64,000 bases of DNA from PCRC01 sp040384665 (GTDB lineage: Bacteria > Pseudomonadota > Gammaproteobacteria > Burkholderiales > Burkholderiaceae_C). The translations under genes and the position numbers were made by a program. This document shows positions 61,937 to 64,000 of the stretch, piece by piece. The DNA lies in assembly GCA_040384665.1 (NCBI GenBank), contig JAZKIY010000016.1:1-64000 (forward strand). The letters are read 5' to 3'. The notes below the pieces were generated by a model. That model did not search any database. It was not told the origin of the DNA and saw only the letters and a list, made by a program, of their open reading frames with translations. How positions within the stretch are numbered: the first letter of the stretch is position 1; each line of letters opens with the position of its first letter.

Positions 61937-64000
61937 TCAGGGCTTGGACGAATGCCGCATGTCGCGGGTGAACGGGAACTCGCGGCTGCCGGGCAGCTGG
62001 ATGTTGGCGGCCGGCACCTGCAGCGTGCCGGGGGTGTGGCCCATGCGGAAGAAGCGGCCCAGGCGCCGGCTTTCGGCCTCGTAGGCGTTGACGGGGAAGG
62101 TCTCGTGGTTGCGGCCACCGGGGTGGGTGACGTGGTACTGGCAACCGCCGAGCGAGCGCTTCATCCAGGTGTCCACAATGTCAAACACCAGCGGGGCGTG
62201 CACACCGATGGACGGGTGCAGGCTGGACGGTGGGTTCCAGGCCTTGTAGCGCACGCCAGCGACGTACTCGCCCACGGTGCCGGTGGCCTGCAGCGGCAGC
62301 GGCTCGCCGTTGCAGGTGATGGCGTAGCGGCTGGTGTTGAAGCCGGTCACCCGCACCTCGATGCGCTCCAGCGACGAATCCACGTAGCGGGCGGTGCCGC
62401 CGGAGGTGCTTTCTTCGCCCATCACGTGCCAGGGTTCCAGCGCGTTGCGCAGCGTGAGTTCCACGCCCTGCACATGGACTTCGCCCACCAGCGGGAAGCG
62501 GAATTCAAAGTGCGGCGCAAACCAGGCCGGGTCGAAGGCGTAGCCGGCTTGTTTCATCTCGGCCATCACGTCGTCAAAGTCCATCTGCACAAAGGTCGGC
62601 AGCAGGAAGCGGTCGTGCAGCTCGGTGCCCCAGCGGGTGGCGGGCGCCTCGTACGGTGTTTTCCAGAAGCGTGCCACCAGGGCACGCAGCAGCAGCTGCT
62701 GGGCAATGCTCATGCGGGCGTGGGGCGGCATCTCGAAGGCGCGCAGCTCCAGCAGACCGAGCCGGCCGGTGGAACTGTCGGGCGAGTACATCTTGTCGAT
62801 GCAGAACTCGCTGCGGTGGGTGTTGCCGGTGACGTCGATCAGGATGTTGCGCAGCGCGCGGTCCACCAGCCACGGTGGCATGGTCTGGCCGTGTTTTTCG
62901 CGGTTCTTGCGGATTTCTGCCAGCGCAATTTCCAGCTCGTAGAGCTGGTCGTTGCGGGCTTCGTCGACACGGGGGGCCTGGCTGGTCGGGCCAATGAACA
63001 TGCCGCTGAACAAATAGCTGAGCGACGGGTGGTTGTGCCAGTACAGCAGCAGGCTGGCCAGCAGCTCGGGCTGGCGCAAAAACGGGCTGTCGGCCGGGCT
63101 GGCGCCGCCCATCACAAAGTGGTTGCCACCGCCGGTGCCGGTGTGGCGGCCGTCGTTCATGAACTTCTCGGCCGAGAGGCGGGTCTCGAACGCGGCCTGG
63201 TACAGGAACTCGGTGTGTTGCACCAGCTCGTTCCACGAATGGGCCGGGTGGATGTTGACCTCGATCACGCCGGGGTCGGGGGTGACCTGCAGCACTTTCA
63301 GGCGCGGGTCGCGGGGCGGTGGGTAGCCTTCGAGCACCAGCTTCACGCCGAGTTCGGTGGCGGTGGCTTCAATGGCGGCGAGCAAATCGAGGTAGTCGTC
63401 CAGCCGCGCCAGGGGCGGCATGAAGCAGTACAGCGCGCTGGAGGGCTGGCCCTGTTTTTCGGCCTTGGGGCCGCTGGCGCGGCGCGGGTCGCGTACCTCC
63501 ACACACAGCGCGGTGCGGGTCAGGCCTGCAGCCGAATGGAAGCGTTCTGGCGCTTTGGCAAAACCAGCCGGCTCGGGCTGGCCAGGGCGTTGTGCGTTGT
63601 CGGTGCCGATGGGCTGGCCGGGGCCGCCCTGGCGCAGGCGTGCGGCTTCGCCGGGGGCAACGCTGCGGGCCAGGTAGGCAATCGCCTGGCGGCCTTCGGC
63701 GGCTGGGGGCGCTGGCACGGATGCCGGTGCAGGGGCCGTGGCGGCGTAACGCGCCTGCAGCACGTTGGCGGGGGCCAGGGGGCCGCGCGGCGCAAACGGG
63801 TCCTGCTCGATCAGGTAGGGGTAGTCGGACTTGCTGACCCAGGGCAGGGCGTCCAGCGGCAGGCGGTAACCCATGGGCGAGTCGCCGGGGATCAGGTACA
63901 TGCGGCCGTCGCGGAAGAACCAGGGGCCGGTGCGCCACAGCGGGCCGGCCAGGCGAGTGCCTGCGTCGTCGTCGTTCGGCTGCAGCGGCAGCACGTAGCC
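61937..64000 (-). CDS. DUF2126/transglutaminase-type protein, 5' end outside the window
   Basis: At least 687 codons, open to the last base (GGC TAC GTG read leftwards from 64000). C-terminal DUF2126-type region: RTGPWFFRDGRMYLIPGDSP, YPPPRDPRLKVLQVTPDPGV, INIHPAHSWNELV-like segment, TGGGNHFVMGGASPADSPF, ATRWGTELHDRFLLPTFVQM. Full-length proteins of this group are about 1,100 aa with an N-terminal transglutaminase domain, which must lie beyond 64000. First gene seen of a three-gene transcript with the ATP-grasp/alpha-E fusion and the second transglutaminase. Confidence 0.85.
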   Translation of the reverse strand, partial: GYVLPLQPNDDDAGTRLAGPLWRTGPWFFRDGRMYLIPGDSPMGYRLPLDALPWVSKSDYPYLIEQDPFAPRGPLAPANVLQARYAATAPAPASVPAPPAAEGRQAIAYLARSVAPGEAARLRQGGPGQPIGTDNAQRPGQPEPAGFAKAPERFHSAAGLTRTALCVEVRDPRRASGPKAEKQGQPSSALYCFMPPLARLDDYLDLLAAIEATATELGVKLVLEGYPPPRDPRLKVLQVTPDPGVIEVNIHPAHSWNELVQHTEFLYQAAFETRLSAEKFMNDGRHTGTGGGNHFVMGGASPADSPFLRQPELLASLLLYWHNHPSLSYLFSGMFIGPTSQAPRVDEARNDQLYELEIALAEIRKNREKHGQTMPPWLVDRALRNILIDVTGNTHRSEFCIDKMYSPDSSTGRLGLLELRAFEMPPHARMSIAQQLLLRALVARFWKTPYEAPATRWGTELHDRFLLPTFVQMDFDDVMAEMKQAGYAFDPAWFAPHFEFRFPLVGEVHVQGVELTLRNALEPWHVMGEESTSGGTARYVDSSLERIEVRVTGFNTSRYAITCNGEPLPLQATGTVGEYVAGVRYKAWNPPSSLHPSIGVHAPLVFDIVDTWMKRSLGGCQYHVTHPGGRNHETFPVNAYEAESRRLGRFFRMGHTPGTLQVPAANIQLPGSREFPFTRDMRHSSKP

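Overview
The window looks like a chromosomal segment of a high-G+C betaproteobacterium, most probably of the Comamonadaceae (Rhodoferax/Polaromonas/Hydrogenophaga-like). This rests on gene content and order (surE-pcm-nlpD-rpoS; iscRSUA-hscBA-fdx followed by dnaQ; dapA-bamC; hemP with tonB-exbB-exbD; parE next to parC), on protein style, and on a family of short palindromic repeats of a kind I remember as common in that family. No search could be run.

Layout. 1-3.7 kb is a visibly A+T-richer accessory stretch: a hypothetical gene, a CoiA-like nuclease, an HTH/coiled-coil protein, and about 1.1 kb without a recognisable gene that holds a 100-N assembly gap between a perfect hairpin and a 12-bp tandem array. 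3.7-10.9 kb is a MerR-controlled lipid-type cluster: M24 peptidase-like protein, an alpha/beta-hydrolase-SDR fusion resembling mycobacterial EphD, a protein annotated by family as a metal-dependent hydrolase but carrying a complete diiron-type E/ExxH/E/ExxH ligand pattern, a flavin/2Fe-2S reductase and a membrane fatty-acid desaturase. 11-13.4 kb has a small internally duplicated helical protein, a crotonase and a quinone oxidoreductase. 13.5-19.2 kb is surE-pcm-nlpD-rpoS, a 3'-5' exonuclease and rlmD.

19.2-27.7 kb is mostly iron metabolism: HemP, ExbD/ExbB/TonB, Bfd, a PiuC-type hydroxylase and a catecholate receptor, with three Fur-like boxes. 27.7-31.2 kb holds an aromatic aminotransferase and uvrB. 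31.2-37.8 kb is the Isc iron-sulfur operon plus dnaQ, with an IscR-like site and an apparent internal terminator between iscA and hscB. 37.9-49.9 kb is mixed housekeeping: ManC, N-formylglutamate amidohydrolase-like, PyrD, RpiA, SlyD-like, ribosomal oxygenase, lipoprotein, MBL protein, BamC, DapA, methyltransferase, SDR, a 51-aa membrane protein and an MFS carrier. 50-55.2 kb is parE, a lytic transglycosylase and parC. 55.2-56.0 kb is an A+T-rich acquired-looking gene with its own promoter and an 18-bp inverted repeat. 56.1-58.1 kb holds a membrane protein, a PNPOx-fold protein and RidA. The right end (58.2 kb to the edge) is a transglutaminase / circularly permuted ATP-grasp-alpha-E fusion / DUF2126 cluster, cut by the window end.

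The most unusual signals are six copies of one palindromic repeat, several lying inside or fused to coding genes (pcm, rlmD, hscA, the 3' end of pyrD, the start of an SDR gene, upstream of ridA); the desaturase/diiron/reductase cluster; and the poly-glutamine hexanucleotide tail of the transglutaminase. No tRNA, rRNA, CRISPR array, transposase or integrase was recognised.
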